Source: JAGNKE01 sp964583335 (GTDB lineage: Bacteria; Pseudomonadota; Alphaproteobacteria; Micavibrionales; Micavibrionaceae). Taken from it: DNA of 64,000 nucleotides. Of the stretch, positions 17,699 through 25,521 are shown piece by piece. The notes beneath the pieces are model-generated. The model did not search any database, had not been told where the DNA came from, and was given only the letters and a program-made list of their open reading frames with translations. Within the stretch, counting starts at the first letter, position 1. Every line of letters starts with the position of its first letter. The DNA is taken from positions 124,001 to 188,000 of the forward strand of contig CAZOVG010000005.1 in the NCBI GenBank assembly GCA_964583335.1. Reading direction: 5' to 3'. The translations under genes were made by a program, and so were the position numbers.

Positions 17699-18184
17699 TT
17701 ATGCTCTTACAATGAGTTGCAGTTTCTCGACGGCCTCAATGGTCACCTGGTCGTTGGGGGCCAGATCAAGACGGTGGGCGGATGTCGCTTTCCAGATTTC
17801 GCCCTCAATCCGCACCTGTCCCTGTTTTCCGTGCCAGTCAAGCACCACGGCCTTGGCCCCAATCATGCCTTCGGTTCCGGTCGTTGTCATGAGGTTGCGC
17901 AGGTGGGCATGTACCGCGATTACGCAGACTAAACAGGCAAATTCGACAAACCCGATTCCGAAGACGATGTTCCAGTCTACAGGGATGCCGAACAGAAGAA
18001 CTTGCCCCACCTGGATGCTGTAGGCGGCGAAGAGGGCCACGAGGCCGTTGAAGGCCAGAAGGCCGAAGGAGACCACGCCGATTTCCGCGACGATCATCGT
18101 TACGCCGATGACGTACAGGAAGATCACCGCCGTTTCCTGCGACACGAAGCCCATGAAATATAGCGCAAGAATGACCGTGATCAT
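17699..18184 (-). CDS. NfeD-family membrane protein
   Basis: 161 residues. Several hydrophobic spans in the first ~100 are followed by an OB-fold C-terminal domain (MIGAKAVVLDWHGKQGQVRIEGEIW with breaks; DQVTIEAVEKLQLIV) characteristic of short NfeD proteins. It partners the slipin that follows. Its ATG overlaps the leuB stop by four bases, linking a membrane-scaffold pair to the leucine genes. Confidence 0.85.
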   Translation of the reverse strand: MITVILALYFMGFVSQETAVIFLYVIGVTMIVAEIGVVSFGLLAFNGLVALFAAYSIQVGQVLLFGIPVDWNIVFGIGFVEFACLVCVIAVHAHLRNLMTTTGTEGMIGAKAVVLDWHGKQGQVRIEGEIWKATSAHRLDLAPNDQVTIEAVEKLQLIVRA

Positions 18185-19290
18185 GCCACACCCTTTAAGG
18201 CCACCGATTTATCAAGTGCGGCTATTAAAGCATCTCCCATTCCGGCTGTCGAGGTCTCCTTGCAGCCGGGGGCCATGATGTCGGGGGTTCGCGTGCCCCC
18301 ATTCAGGATATTCTGGACAGCGCCTTCGATCATTGCGGCCAGATCGCCCCGGTCGAAGGAATAGCGCAGGCACATGGCGAAGCTGAGAATCGTGGCGAGG
18401 GGGTTGGCTTTGCCTTGGCCCGCGATATCGGGGGCGGAGCCGTGCACGGGTTCGTAGAGCGCCGTGGCGCCCTTTGCACCGAGGGAGGCGGAGGGGAGCA
18501 TCCCCAGCGAGCCGGTGAGCATCGCGGCCTCGTCGGAGAGTATGTCACCGAAGAGGTTATCGGTGACGATCACGTCGAATTGTGAGGGGCGGCGGAGGAG
18601 CTGCATCGCGCAGTTGTCGGCGTACATGTGTTCGAGTTCCACGTCTTTGTATTCGGCGGCGTGGAGTTTGGTGATTTCCTCCCGCCAGAGTTTGCCGGAT
18701 TCCATCACGTTGGCCTTTTCGCAGGAGGTGACCTTGTTGCGGCGCTTGCGGGCGAGTTCAAAGGCGACGCGGCCGACGCGGATGATCTCGTCGGTCGTGT
18801 AGACTTGCGTGTTCACGCCCCGGCGCTTGCCGTTGCCGAGATCCTCGATGCCGCGCGGTTCACCGAAATAGACGCCGCCGGTGAGTTCGCGGACGATCAG
18901 GATATCGAGGCCGCGAACGATCTCGGGTTTCAGGGTGGAGGCGTCGATGAGCGCGTCGAAGACGAGGGCCGGGCGCAGGTTGGCGAACAGTTCCAGTTCC
19001 TTGCGCAGGCCGAGAAGGCCGGCTTCGGGGCGGATAGAATATTCCACCTTGTCCCATTTCGGGCCGCCGACCGCGCCGAGCAGGACGGCATCGGATTTTT
19101 TACACGCGTCCAGCGTTTCGGTCGTAAGCGGTTTGCCGTACGCGTCGATGGAGGCGCCGCCGACGAGGCCCTGTGCGGTTTTGATTTTGATATCCGTCTT
19201 GGCGTTCAGCCATTTGACGAGTTTTTCGACCTCGGCCATGACTTCGGGGCCGATGCCGTCGCCGGGGAGGATGTGGAGGGTGAAGGTCAT
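18181..19290 (-). CDS. leuB: 3-isopropylmalate dehydrogenase
   Basis: 369 residues. It oxidises and decarboxylates 3-isopropylmalate to 2-oxoisocaproate with NAD, the last committed step of leucine synthesis. Motifs: LPGDGIGPEVMAEV at the start, the substrate arginines in the LRPALVF region, VRELTGGVYFGEPRG, the metal-binding DNLFGDILSDEAA, and the NAD site GSAPDIAGQGKANP. It lies 15 bases after leuD. Confidence 0.98.
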   Translation of the reverse strand: MTFTLHILPGDGIGPEVMAEVEKLVKWLNAKTDIKIKTAQGLVGGASIDAYGKPLTTETLDACKKSDAVLLGAVGGPKWDKVEYSIRPEAGLLGLRKELELFANLRPALVFDALIDASTLKPEIVRGLDILIVRELTGGVYFGEPRGIEDLGNGKRRGVNTQVYTTDEIIRVGRVAFELARKRRNKVTSCEKANVMESGKLWREEITKLHAAEYKDVELEHMYADNCAMQLLRRPSQFDVIVTDNLFGDILSDEAAMLTGSLGMLPSASLGAKGATALYEPVHGSAPDIAGQGKANPLATILSFAMCLRYSFDRGDLAAMIEGAVQNILNGGTRTPDIMAPGCKETSTAGMGDALIAALDKSVALKGVA

Positions 19291-19305
19291 GGTTTTATCC
19301 TTGTT

Positions 19306-19911
19306 TTAAAGCCACGGTTTTTCGGCGGCGCGTTTTTGTTCGAAGCTGCCGATCTTGCTGTTCTTTTCCAGAGTCAGGCCGATATCGTCCAGCCCGTTCA
19401 GCAGGCAGCGCTTGCGGAAGGGGTCGATCTCGAAGCTGAAGGAGAATTTGTTGCCGCGCGTGACGGTCTGTTTTTCGAGGTCGATTTCGAGGCTGACTTC
19501 GGGGTGGTCCTTGGCTTCCTGCATGAGTTGGTCCACCTGTTCCTGCGGCAGGACGATGGGCAGGATGCCGTTCTTGAAGCTGTTGTTATAGAAAATATCG
19601 GCGTAGCTGGAGGCGATGATGCAGCGGATGCCCATATCCAGAATGGCCCACGGGGCGTGTTCGCGCGAGGAGCCGCAGCCGAAATTCTCCCCGGTGATGA
19701 GGATCTGCGCGTTGCGGTATTCGGGTTTGTTCAGGACGAAATCCGGGTTTTCCTTGCCGTTATCGTCATAGCGGAGGTTGTAGAAGGCGCTGACGCCCAG
19801 CCCGGTGCGCTTGACGGTTTTCAGGAATTGCTTGGGGATGATGATATCGGTGTCGATATTGATCATGTCCAGCGGCGCGGCTGTGCCGGAGAGTTTGGAA
19901 AAGGGTTCCAT
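19306..19911 (-). CDS. leuD: 3-isopropylmalate dehydratase small subunit
   Basis: 201 residues forming the swivel domain of isopropylmalate isomerase together with LeuC. It shows the family opening (FSKLSGTAAPLDMINIDTD), ITGENFGCGSSREHAPWA, and ASSYADIFYNNSFKNGILPI. It is separated from leuC by two unrelated genes, where many relatives have leuC and leuD adjacent. Confidence 0.98.
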   Translation of the reverse strand: MEPFSKLSGTAAPLDMINIDTDIIIPKQFLKTVKRTGLGVSAFYNLRYDDNGKENPDFVLNKPEYRNAQILITGENFGCGSSREHAPWAILDMGIRCIIASSYADIFYNNSFKNGILPIVLPQEQVDQLMQEAKDHPEVSLEIDLEKQTVTRGNKFSFSFEIDPFRKRCLLNGLDDIGLTLEKNSKIGSFEQKRAAEKPWL

Positions 19912-19946
19912 AACGTCCTTGTAATCTTTTTTGTTTCCGAAGACGG

Positions 19947-20621
19947 CTATTTATACAAGGACAGCTTCATTTCCGCAAACGATTCAAGCAGTTCGGGGTC
20001 GAACATATGCGCTTTTTCGGTGCGCATCCGATGGATGACCGCCGGGGGGCTTGTATCCCGCCCGTCGAAGTGGGGCCGGGGGATGGACCAGCCGTCGTAA
20101 GCCTCCACGATGGCGGTCAGGCGGACGGGGGCGGACAGGGCGTTTCCGGGTGTTCCGTTCGGACCCTTGCCGTCCATCTGTTCGTGGTGGAGGCGCATGA
20201 TCTCGGCGGCCAGACGCTTGAAGGGGTGGTCGGTATCGCCGAAGTCCTTTTCGAATTGTTTCGCGCCCTTTTCGGTGTGCGTACGCCTGTACGCCTTGAT
20301 GTTGTCGGAGGGTTTTTCGTCAGTATCCCAGATCTCGGGCGGGAATTGCATCTTGCCGATATCGTGGATCAGGACGGCCCAGTGCATGTTTTCGGCGACG
20401 GCTTCCCCCAGATTTAAAAACAGGCAGGTGTCTTTTACGTCCTGCGCGACCCTGCGGGCGTGTTCATGGAAGATATAGGTGCTGCCCGCCGGACGTTTCG
20501 CGTCATAGGCGGCCAGCAGGTCGAGCTGTTTGATGATGTAGGGTTTGAAGCGCGTCTGGCACAGAAGATCCTTTCGGAAATCGAAGGAGTCGGGCCAGCG
20601 TTGCAGATGTGCGTTCGTCAT
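19947..20621 (-). CDS. HD / HD-GYP-like phosphohydrolase domain protein
   Basis: 224 residues from ATG 20621. The metal-binding HD motif lies in LIHDIGKMQFPPEIW, and a later LHHEQMDGKGPNG matches the HD-GYP pattern (HHE..DG.GYP) except that GYP is replaced by GPN. The scaffold resembles cyclic-di-GMP phosphodiesterases, but the changed GYP loop makes substrate uncertain. No receiver or sensor domain is fused. It sits inside the leucine cluster between leuD and an unknown gene. An upstream in-frame ATG (20657) is less likely because the next gene ends at 20668. Confidence 0.75.
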   Translation of the reverse strand: MTNAHLQRWPDSFDFRKDLLCQTRFKPYIIKQLDLLAAYDAKRPAGSTYIFHEHARRVAQDVKDTCLFLNLGEAVAENMHWAVLIHDIGKMQFPPEIWDTDEKPSDNIKAYRRTHTEKGAKQFEKDFGDTDHPFKRLAAEIMRLHHEQMDGKGPNGTPGNALSAPVRLTAIVEAYDGWSIPRPHFDGRDTSPPAVIHRMRTEKAHMFDPELLESFAEMKLSLYK

Positions 20622-20667
20622 CGCGCGGATTCTAGGGGAACGCGGTGATTCCCGCAACGGGGAACGG

Positions 20668-21126
20668 TCACATTCCGGGGCCGTCGTTGTGGCCGGAATC
20701 CCGCGCGGTTTTCGCCGGAAGGATGAACGGGCCCTGGCTGTGCTGGTGCATGAAGATCATATCCGCGCCCTCGGCAAAGAGGGTATCGAGCCGTCTCAGC
20801 CGAGTCTCGTCGGTGATCTCGACCGCGTTGTGCGGCGTGACGTGCGAGCCGTCGATATCGCTGATCGGGACGCGCAGGTAATAATTCTCAGGTTCGTGCT
20901 GCGAACGGTGGAGCGCTGGGCAGATGGCGTAATATTGCACGCCGCCCTGCGCCGGGAAGCCGATGGGCGCGCCGGTGAAGAGGCCAAGATTGTGCTGGGC
21001 GTCGGCGAGTTCGTCGGTGCTCATCCTCGGGGCGCCGTTGCCGATGGATTCGAAGCGTTCCGCGATTTCGCGGCTGTGGCCTTCGAGAAGGAAGAATTTG
21101 CGTTTGCCGTAGTCTTGATATGGCAT
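20668..21126 (-). CDS. Conserved-looking protein of unknown function in the leu cluster
   Basis: 152 residues, soluble, no signal peptide or membrane segment. It is rich in His and Tyr in its second half (QYYAICPALHRSQHEPENYY; FMHQHSQGPFILP). It starts 18 bases before the leuC-proximal end of the cluster, so it is probably co-transcribed with leuC, and its codon use matches its neighbours. I do not recognise the family. Confidence 0.6.
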   Translation of the reverse strand: MPYQDYGKRKFFLLEGHSREIAERFESIGNGAPRMSTDELADAQHNLGLFTGAPIGFPAQGGVQYYAICPALHRSQHEPENYYLRVPISDIDGSHVTPHNAVEITDETRLRRLDTLFAEGADMIFMHQHSQGPFILPAKTARDSGHNDGPGM

Positions 21127-21144
21127 TTTAGGCTCCCTGTTTTT

Positions 21145-22545
21145 TTATAAATCCCTGACGTCTGTCAGTTTTCCTGTGATCGCGGCGGCGGCGGCCATGG
21201 CGGGCGAAAGCAGGTGCGTGCGTCCGCCCCGGCCCTGACGGCCCTCGAAATTCCGGTTGGAGGTAGAGGCGCAGCGCTCGCCGGGTTTCAACTGATCGGG
21301 GTTCATACCCAGACACATGGAGCAGCCGGGTTCGCGCCAGTCGAAGCCCGCCTCGATCAGGATCGCGGCGATGCCCTCTTCCTCGGCCTGTTTTTTCACG
21401 AGGCCCGAGCCGGGCACGACCATCGCCTCGACCGAGGCGGCGACCTTTTTGCCTTCGACGATTTTTGCGACTTCGCGCAGATCCTCGATCCGCGCGTTGG
21501 TGCAGGAGCCGATGAACACCTTATCGACGGGAATATCCGTCATTTTCGTGCCGGGGGTCAGGCCCATATAGGCCAGCATCCGCTCGACGGAGGCCTTTTT
21601 GTTCGGGTCGGTGAAGTCGGCGGGCGAGGGGACCGTGCCCGTGATCGGCACGACATCCTCGGGCGTGGTGCCCCATGTGACGATGGGGGGAATGTCTTCG
21701 GCCTTCAGCGCGACTTCCTTGTCGTACTGCGCGCCTTCGTCGCTGAAGAAGGTTTTCCAATAATCCACGGCCTTGTCCCAGTGTCCGGCCTTGGGGGCAA
21801 GCGGTCGGCCCTTGATATAATTGAACGTGGTTTCATCGGCGGCGATCAGGCCTGCGCGCGCGCCGCCCTCGATGGACATGTTGCACATGGTCATGCGGCC
21901 CTCCATAGAGAGGGCGCGGACGGCCTCGCCCGCATATTCGATGACGTAACCGTTGCCGCCCGCCGTGCCGATCTCGCCGATGATCGCGAGGATCATGTCC
22001 TTGGCGGTGACGCCCGGCGAGAGCTTGCCGTTCACGGAGATGCGCATGTTTTTGCTTTTTTTCTGGATCAGGGTCTGGGTGGCCAGAACGTGCTCGACCT
22101 CCGATGTTCCTATGCCGAAGGCGAGCGCGCCGAACGCGCCGTGGGTGCTGGTGTGGGAATCGCCGCAGACGATGGTCATCCCCGGTTGGGTGAAGCCCTG
22201 TTCCGGGCCGATGATGTGGACGATGCCCTGCCGCACGTCGGTCAGGTCGAAAAGCTGGACGCCGAATTCCTTACAGTTTTCGCGCAGGGTATCGACCTGA
22301 ATCCGGCTTTCCTCCTCGACGATGGGCTTGGAGCGGTCGGTCGTCGGGACGTTATGATCCATCACGGCCAGTGTGGCCTCGGGCTTGCGGACCTTGCGGC
22401 CCGTCATGCGCAGCCCCTCGAAGGCCTGCGGTGAGGTGACCTCGTGCACGAGATGCCGGTCGATATAGATCAGGCAGGTGCCGTCTTCCGAACGGTCGAT
22501 AACGTGTTCGTCCCAGATTTTGTCGTAGAGGGTCCTCGGTTTCAT
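21145..22545 (-). CDS. leuC: 3-isopropylmalate dehydratase large subunit
   Basis: 466 residues. It is the aconitase-family iron-sulfur subunit that interconverts 2- and 3-isopropylmalate. Visible: TLYDKIWDEHVI at the start, DHNVPTTDR, CGDSHTSTHGAFGALAFGIG carrying one cluster Cys, and the second cluster site in EPGCSMCLGMNPDQL, plus the SNRNFEGRQGRGGRTHL active-site loop. All three cluster cysteines are present and the length is normal. First gene of the leu transcript. Confidence 0.98.
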   Translation of the reverse strand: MKPRTLYDKIWDEHVIDRSEDGTCLIYIDRHLVHEVTSPQAFEGLRMTGRKVRKPEATLAVMDHNVPTTDRSKPIVEEESRIQVDTLRENCKEFGVQLFDLTDVRQGIVHIIGPEQGFTQPGMTIVCGDSHTSTHGAFGALAFGIGTSEVEHVLATQTLIQKKSKNMRISVNGKLSPGVTAKDMILAIIGEIGTAGGNGYVIEYAGEAVRALSMEGRMTMCNMSIEGGARAGLIAADETTFNYIKGRPLAPKAGHWDKAVDYWKTFFSDEGAQYDKEVALKAEDIPPIVTWGTTPEDVVPITGTVPSPADFTDPNKKASVERMLAYMGLTPGTKMTDIPVDKVFIGSCTNARIEDLREVAKIVEGKKVAASVEAMVVPGSGLVKKQAEEEGIAAILIEAGFDWREPGCSMCLGMNPDQLKPGERCASTSNRNFEGRQGRGGRTHLLSPAMAAAAAITGKLTDVRDL

Positions 22546-22607
22546 AGAGCCTTTTGAATCCTTTGTTTTCCTGCGTTTTGAGGCAATATAATCCTTCCGT
22601 TTAGCCT

Positions 22608-22628
22608 ATTTGCGTTAAATTCGCAAAT
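22608..22628. repeat. Inverted repeat upstream of leuC
   Basis: ATTTGCG, seven-base AT spacer, CGCAAAT: a perfect 7-bp dyad about 60 bases upstream of leuC and in the divergent region facing the small gene at 22755. Location and symmetry suit an operator for a dimeric regulator. Confidence 0.35.
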
Positions 22629-22754
22629 GCCGGGTTTTCCTTGTGCATGATTTTATCTCTAAAATATTGTATTCGTTTCATTTTTTAGTTTAACGAATTG
22701 GCAATCTGTGTGTGTGTATACTGGCTTGTGCAGTGCAACAGACAGGGGCAAGCC

Positions 22755-23045
22755 ATGGAAACCGCAACCTTCATCCCTTCCGGCGTGAATGCGTCCTTTG
22801 ATCGGGGCGAGGCGGGTGCGCCTTGTATCCGGTTTTTCGATCCGTCTTACGTGCGGGCGGAGACGATCTTGTTTCACCCCGGCACGCGCGAGGTCCACGC
22901 CGTTTTGCATGAGAGCCTGATTTTTATCGCGCAGGCGCCCGAGCATCTGGCCGAGGCGTTCGGTTCGTGCGAGGAGGTTCTGCTTTCGGCGGATCATTAT
23001 TCCGGCAAGCCGGTTCATCTGCGCGCGAAGATCAGCCGTTGTTGA
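22755..23045 (+). CDS. Small soluble protein, function unknown
   Basis: 96 residues from ATG 22755, preceded by AGGGGC. No signal peptide or membrane segment. A central sequence FHPGTREVHAVLHESLIFIA suggests a small alpha/beta fold. It is transcribed alone, divergent from leuC and terminated by the hairpin at 23067-23100. A short TG dinucleotide run (about 22709-22718) lies just before a TATACT box upstream. No family recognised. Confidence 0.6.
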   Translation: METATFIPSGVNASFDRGEAGAPCIRFFDPSYVRAETILFHPGTREVHAVLHESLIFIAQAPEHLAEAFGSCEEVLLSADHYSGKPVHLRAKISRC

Positions 23046-23066
23046 GAGCTTTCTTAGCGGCGCCAT

Positions 23067-23100
23067 AAAAAAAACCCTTCCGCGTGGAAGGGTTTTTGTT
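23067..23100. terminator. Bidirectional terminator between a small plus-strand gene and rplS
   Basis: CCCTTCC / GGAAGGG stem around GCGT, flanked by eight A residues on the left and a T run on the right, extending the stem to about 12 pairs. It serves both convergent transcripts. Confidence 0.9.
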
Positions 23101-23121
23101 TTTCTGTCCTCAAAGAGGCGC

Positions 23122-23592
23122 TTATTCAGCGGCCTTCTTCTTGGCGGCCTTTTTGGGGGCCTTTTCCTTTTTCTCGGCCTTCGGGGCGGCTGCGGCAGCA
23201 GCGGGTTCCTCGGCGGCCTTTTCCATGCCGTAGCCGGTGGTGCGCTCGGAGATACGCGCCTTCTTACCGCGCAGGTCGCGCAGGTAGTAGAGTTTCGCGC
23301 GTCTTACGGATCCGCGACGGACCAGTTCGATGCTGTCGATGCGGGGGCTCCAGAGCGGGAATACGCGCTCTACGCCTTCGCCGTAGCTGATTTTACGGAC
23401 GGTGAAGCTTTCGTTCACGCCCTTGCCGGAACGGGAAATGCATACGCCCTCGTAGGCCTGCACGCGCTCGCGGTTACCTTCGCGGATCTTGACGTTCACC
23501 TTCAGGGTGTCGCCGGGACCGAAGTCGGGAAGCTGTTTTGCGGCCTGCGCTTTTTCAAGCTGCTTGGCCTCGAATTTTTGCAGTGTGTTCAT
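23122..23592 (-). CDS. rplS: Ribosomal protein L19 with Ala/Lys/Glu-rich tail
   Basis: 156 residues. The L19 core (FGPGDTLKVNVKIREGNRERV with breaks; AYEGVCISR; RISYGEGVERVFPLWSP-type region; VRRAKLYYLR) occupies about 115 residues. The remaining ~40 are a low-complexity basic/alanine tail (AAAAAAPKAEKKEK, KKAAKKK). It is the last gene of the ffh-rpsP-rimM-trmD-rplS run, separated from trmD by about 130 bases. Confidence 0.97.
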   Translation of the reverse strand: MNTLQKFEAKQLEKAQAAKQLPDFGPGDTLKVNVKIREGNRERVQAYEGVCISRSGKGVNESFTVRKISYGEGVERVFPLWSPRIDSIELVRRGSVRRAKLYYLRDLRGKKARISERTTGYGMEKAAEEPAAAAAAPKAEKKEKAPKKAAKKKAAE

Positions 23593-23719
23593 CGTCTTGT
23601 CCCTTGTATGAACCCGATATCAGTTCTTTAAATTTTTAAAGAACCGGCGGTTCGTTTGTCTTTTTCATGGGTTAATCAAAATTTGGGCCTTTTTATAGTA
23701 TTTGAGCTTTGAAAACAAG

Positions 23720-24454
23720 CTATTTTTTGGGCTTTTTCCCCGGCGGGCGGGCGGCTTCGTAGCGGCTCCAGAGGTCGGGACGGCGGGCTTTGGTCAGGGA
23801 TTCGGCCCTTTCGGCGCGCCATGCGGCGATTTTGGCGTGGTTGCCGGAGGTCAGGGTTTCGGGCACTTCGCGGCTCTGGCCGTCGGCATCCGTCCAGAGG
23901 GCGGGGCGGGTGTAATGGGGGTATTCCAGAAGGCCGGAGGTAAAGCTTTCCTCGCTGACCGTCTCGTCGTTGCCCAGAACCCCGGGCAGGAGGCGGATGC
24001 AGGCATCCATGAGGATCAGGGCGGCGGGTTCGCCGCCGGAGAGGATGTAATCGCCGATGCTGATCTCCTCGAAGCCTTGCGAATCCAGAACCCGCTGGTC
24101 CACGCCCTCATAACGGCCGCAGAGGAGGGTGAGGACCGGTTCTTTGGCCAATTCCTGCGCCAGAGCCTGCGTCAGAGGTTTGCCGCGCGGGCTGAGGTAG
24201 ATTTTCCGGCCCGGTTCGGCGATCGAGAGGGTGGCCTTTTCGATGACGTCCGGGCGCATGACCATGCCCGCCCCGCCGCCGTAGGGGGTGTCGTCCACGC
24301 TTTTGTGGACGCCTTCCGCGAAGTCGCGGATGTTTAGCGCGCTGAAACTCCAGATGCCGTTTTCAAGGGCCTTGCCACTGAGGGACAAGCCCAGCGGGCC
24401 GGGGAACATTTCGGGAAAAAGGGTTAGCAGATTGACGTGCCAGCGGGCGGTCAT
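23720..24454 (-). CDS. trmD: tRNA (guanine-N1)-methyltransferase
   Basis: 244 residues. It methylates G37 of tRNAs reading CNN codons, using S-adenosylmethionine bound in a trefoil knot. Motifs: LLTLFPEMFPGPLG, DDTPYGGGAGMVMRPDV, LLCGRYEGVDQRV, ISIGDYILSGGEPAAL, and a C-terminal ARRPDLWSRY. The ATG overlaps the rimM stop by four bases. Confidence 0.98.
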   Translation of the reverse strand: MTARWHVNLLTLFPEMFPGPLGLSLSGKALENGIWSFSALNIRDFAEGVHKSVDDTPYGGGAGMVMRPDVIEKATLSIAEPGRKIYLSPRGKPLTQALAQELAKEPVLTLLCGRYEGVDQRVLDSQGFEEISIGDYILSGGEPAALILMDACIRLLPGVLGNDETVSEESFTSGLLEYPHYTRPALWTDADGQSREVPETLTSGNHAKIAAWRAERAESLTKARRPDLWSRYEAARPPGKKPKK

Positions 24455-24999
24455 TCCAGCACCGCGAGGCCGTCTTCCGTCAAAACCAAGAAGCCTTCTT
24501 TGAGGTTGACGTCTCCGACAAATTCATTGCGGAATTGTATGTAGGCGCTTTGGCCGCCGTCGGGTTTGACGTCCAGCAAATCGCCGCCGCCGAAATTTTC
24601 GACGGCGCTTACCTGGCCGATGCGAACGCCCTGTTCGTTGCGGACTTCGAGGCCGATGAGGTCCTCGACATAAAATTCGTCCTCCTCTTCGATTTCCGGG
24701 AGGGAAGCGCGGTCCACCCAGAGTTCGGTGCCGCGCAGCTTTTCAGCGTGATCACGGTCGGCGCAGCCCTCGACGGCGGCGATGACGTTTTTTCCCGCCG
24801 TGTTGTGGATTTTGATCTTGAGGGTTTGCGCGCTGTGTTCAGACGTATAGAGAGGGCCGAGCGTTTCCAGAAGGAAGACGTCTTCGCCGTAGGGCAAAAG
24901 CTTGACCAGCCCCTTGACCCCGTGCGCCGAAGCGATCCTGCCGAGGCAGACTCGTTTGGTCTGTTGCCCGGCGGGCGGGGTTTTGGGGCTGGCCATCAT
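24451..24999 (-). CDS. rimM: Ribosome maturation factor RimM
   Basis: 182 residues. 30S maturation factor that binds S19 and helps assemble the 30S head. It shows the N-terminal beta-barrel motif RIASAHGVKGLVKL, the Asp/Glu-rich linker EIEEEDEFYVEDLIGLEV (the PRC-barrel start) and a terminal region with AYIQFRNEFV. The position between rpsP and trmD is canonical. ATG 24999 or 24996 could be the start. Confidence 0.96.
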   Translation of the reverse strand: MMASPKTPPAGQQTKRVCLGRIASAHGVKGLVKLLPYGEDVFLLETLGPLYTSEHSAQTLKIKIHNTAGKNVIAAVEGCADRDHAEKLRGTELWVDRASLPEIEEEDEFYVEDLIGLEVRNEQGVRIGQVSAVENFGGGDLLDVKPDGGQSAYIQFRNEFVGDVNLKEGFLVLTEDGLAVLE

Positions 25000-25022
25000 G
25001 GTTTCCCGTTATCGAGCCGATA

Positions 25023-25439
25023 TTATTCGGCTGCGGCTTCGCCTTCGGCCGGGGCCTCGGCGGGAGCGGCTGCTGCCTGTGCGGCGGCTTCAGCGGCGGC
25101 CTTTTTCTTTTCCGCCTTGTCGGCAATGCGCAGCTTGGTCTTTTCAGACTGCTGGGCCTTGTTCGGGCGGTTGGGCTGCTTGGGCATTTCGATGATGCCG
25201 GCCTTGCCGAGGAAGATCGCTACGCGCTCGGAGGGTTTCGCGCCCTGTCCCAGCCAGTATTCGATGCGGTCCTTGACGAGACGCACGCGGTTTTCGTTGT
25301 CCGAGGCCAGCAGGGGGTCGTAGGTTCCCAGCTTCTCGATGAAGCGGCCGTCGCGCGGCATTCTTTTATCCGCGACAACGATCCGGTAGAAGGGGCGGTT
25401 TTTGCGTCCGCCTCTCGCCAGTCTGATTGCAAGTGCCAT
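25023..25439 (-). CDS. rpsP: Ribosomal protein S16 with Ala-rich tail
   Basis: 138 residues. The S16 core is at the N-terminus (ALAIRLARGGRKNRPFYRIV; KLGTYDPLL; YWLGQGAKPSERV). After about residue 85 comes a Lys-then-Ala/Glu tail with no structure evident (KKKAAAEAAAQAAAAPAEA). The same kind of tail is present on L19. Located between ffh and rimM as in most alphaproteobacteria. Confidence 0.97.
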   Translation of the reverse strand: MALAIRLARGGRKNRPFYRIVVADKRMPRDGRFIEKLGTYDPLLASDNENRVRLVKDRIEYWLGQGAKPSERVAIFLGKAGIIEMPKQPNRPNKAQQSEKTKLRIADKAEKKKAAAEAAAQAAAAPAEAPAEGEAAAE

Positions 25440-25521
25440 GTTACTCTCCTTTTTCTTTCAGATCAGATTTTCAAAAATTTACCGTTTAGTTTCCGCCGCG
25501 CCCCTTGCGGGGCGAAGCGGG

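Noticed and set aside
18628..20100. 490-codon plus-strand frame across leuB and leuD
   Set aside because: Exact antisense of two well-conserved genes with Gly/Val/Phe-rich low-complexity translation; a shadow of high-GC coding sequence.
22708..22719. Short TG dinucleotide run as a phase-variable tract
   Set aside because: Only about five repeats, too short for efficient slipped-strand switching without further evidence.
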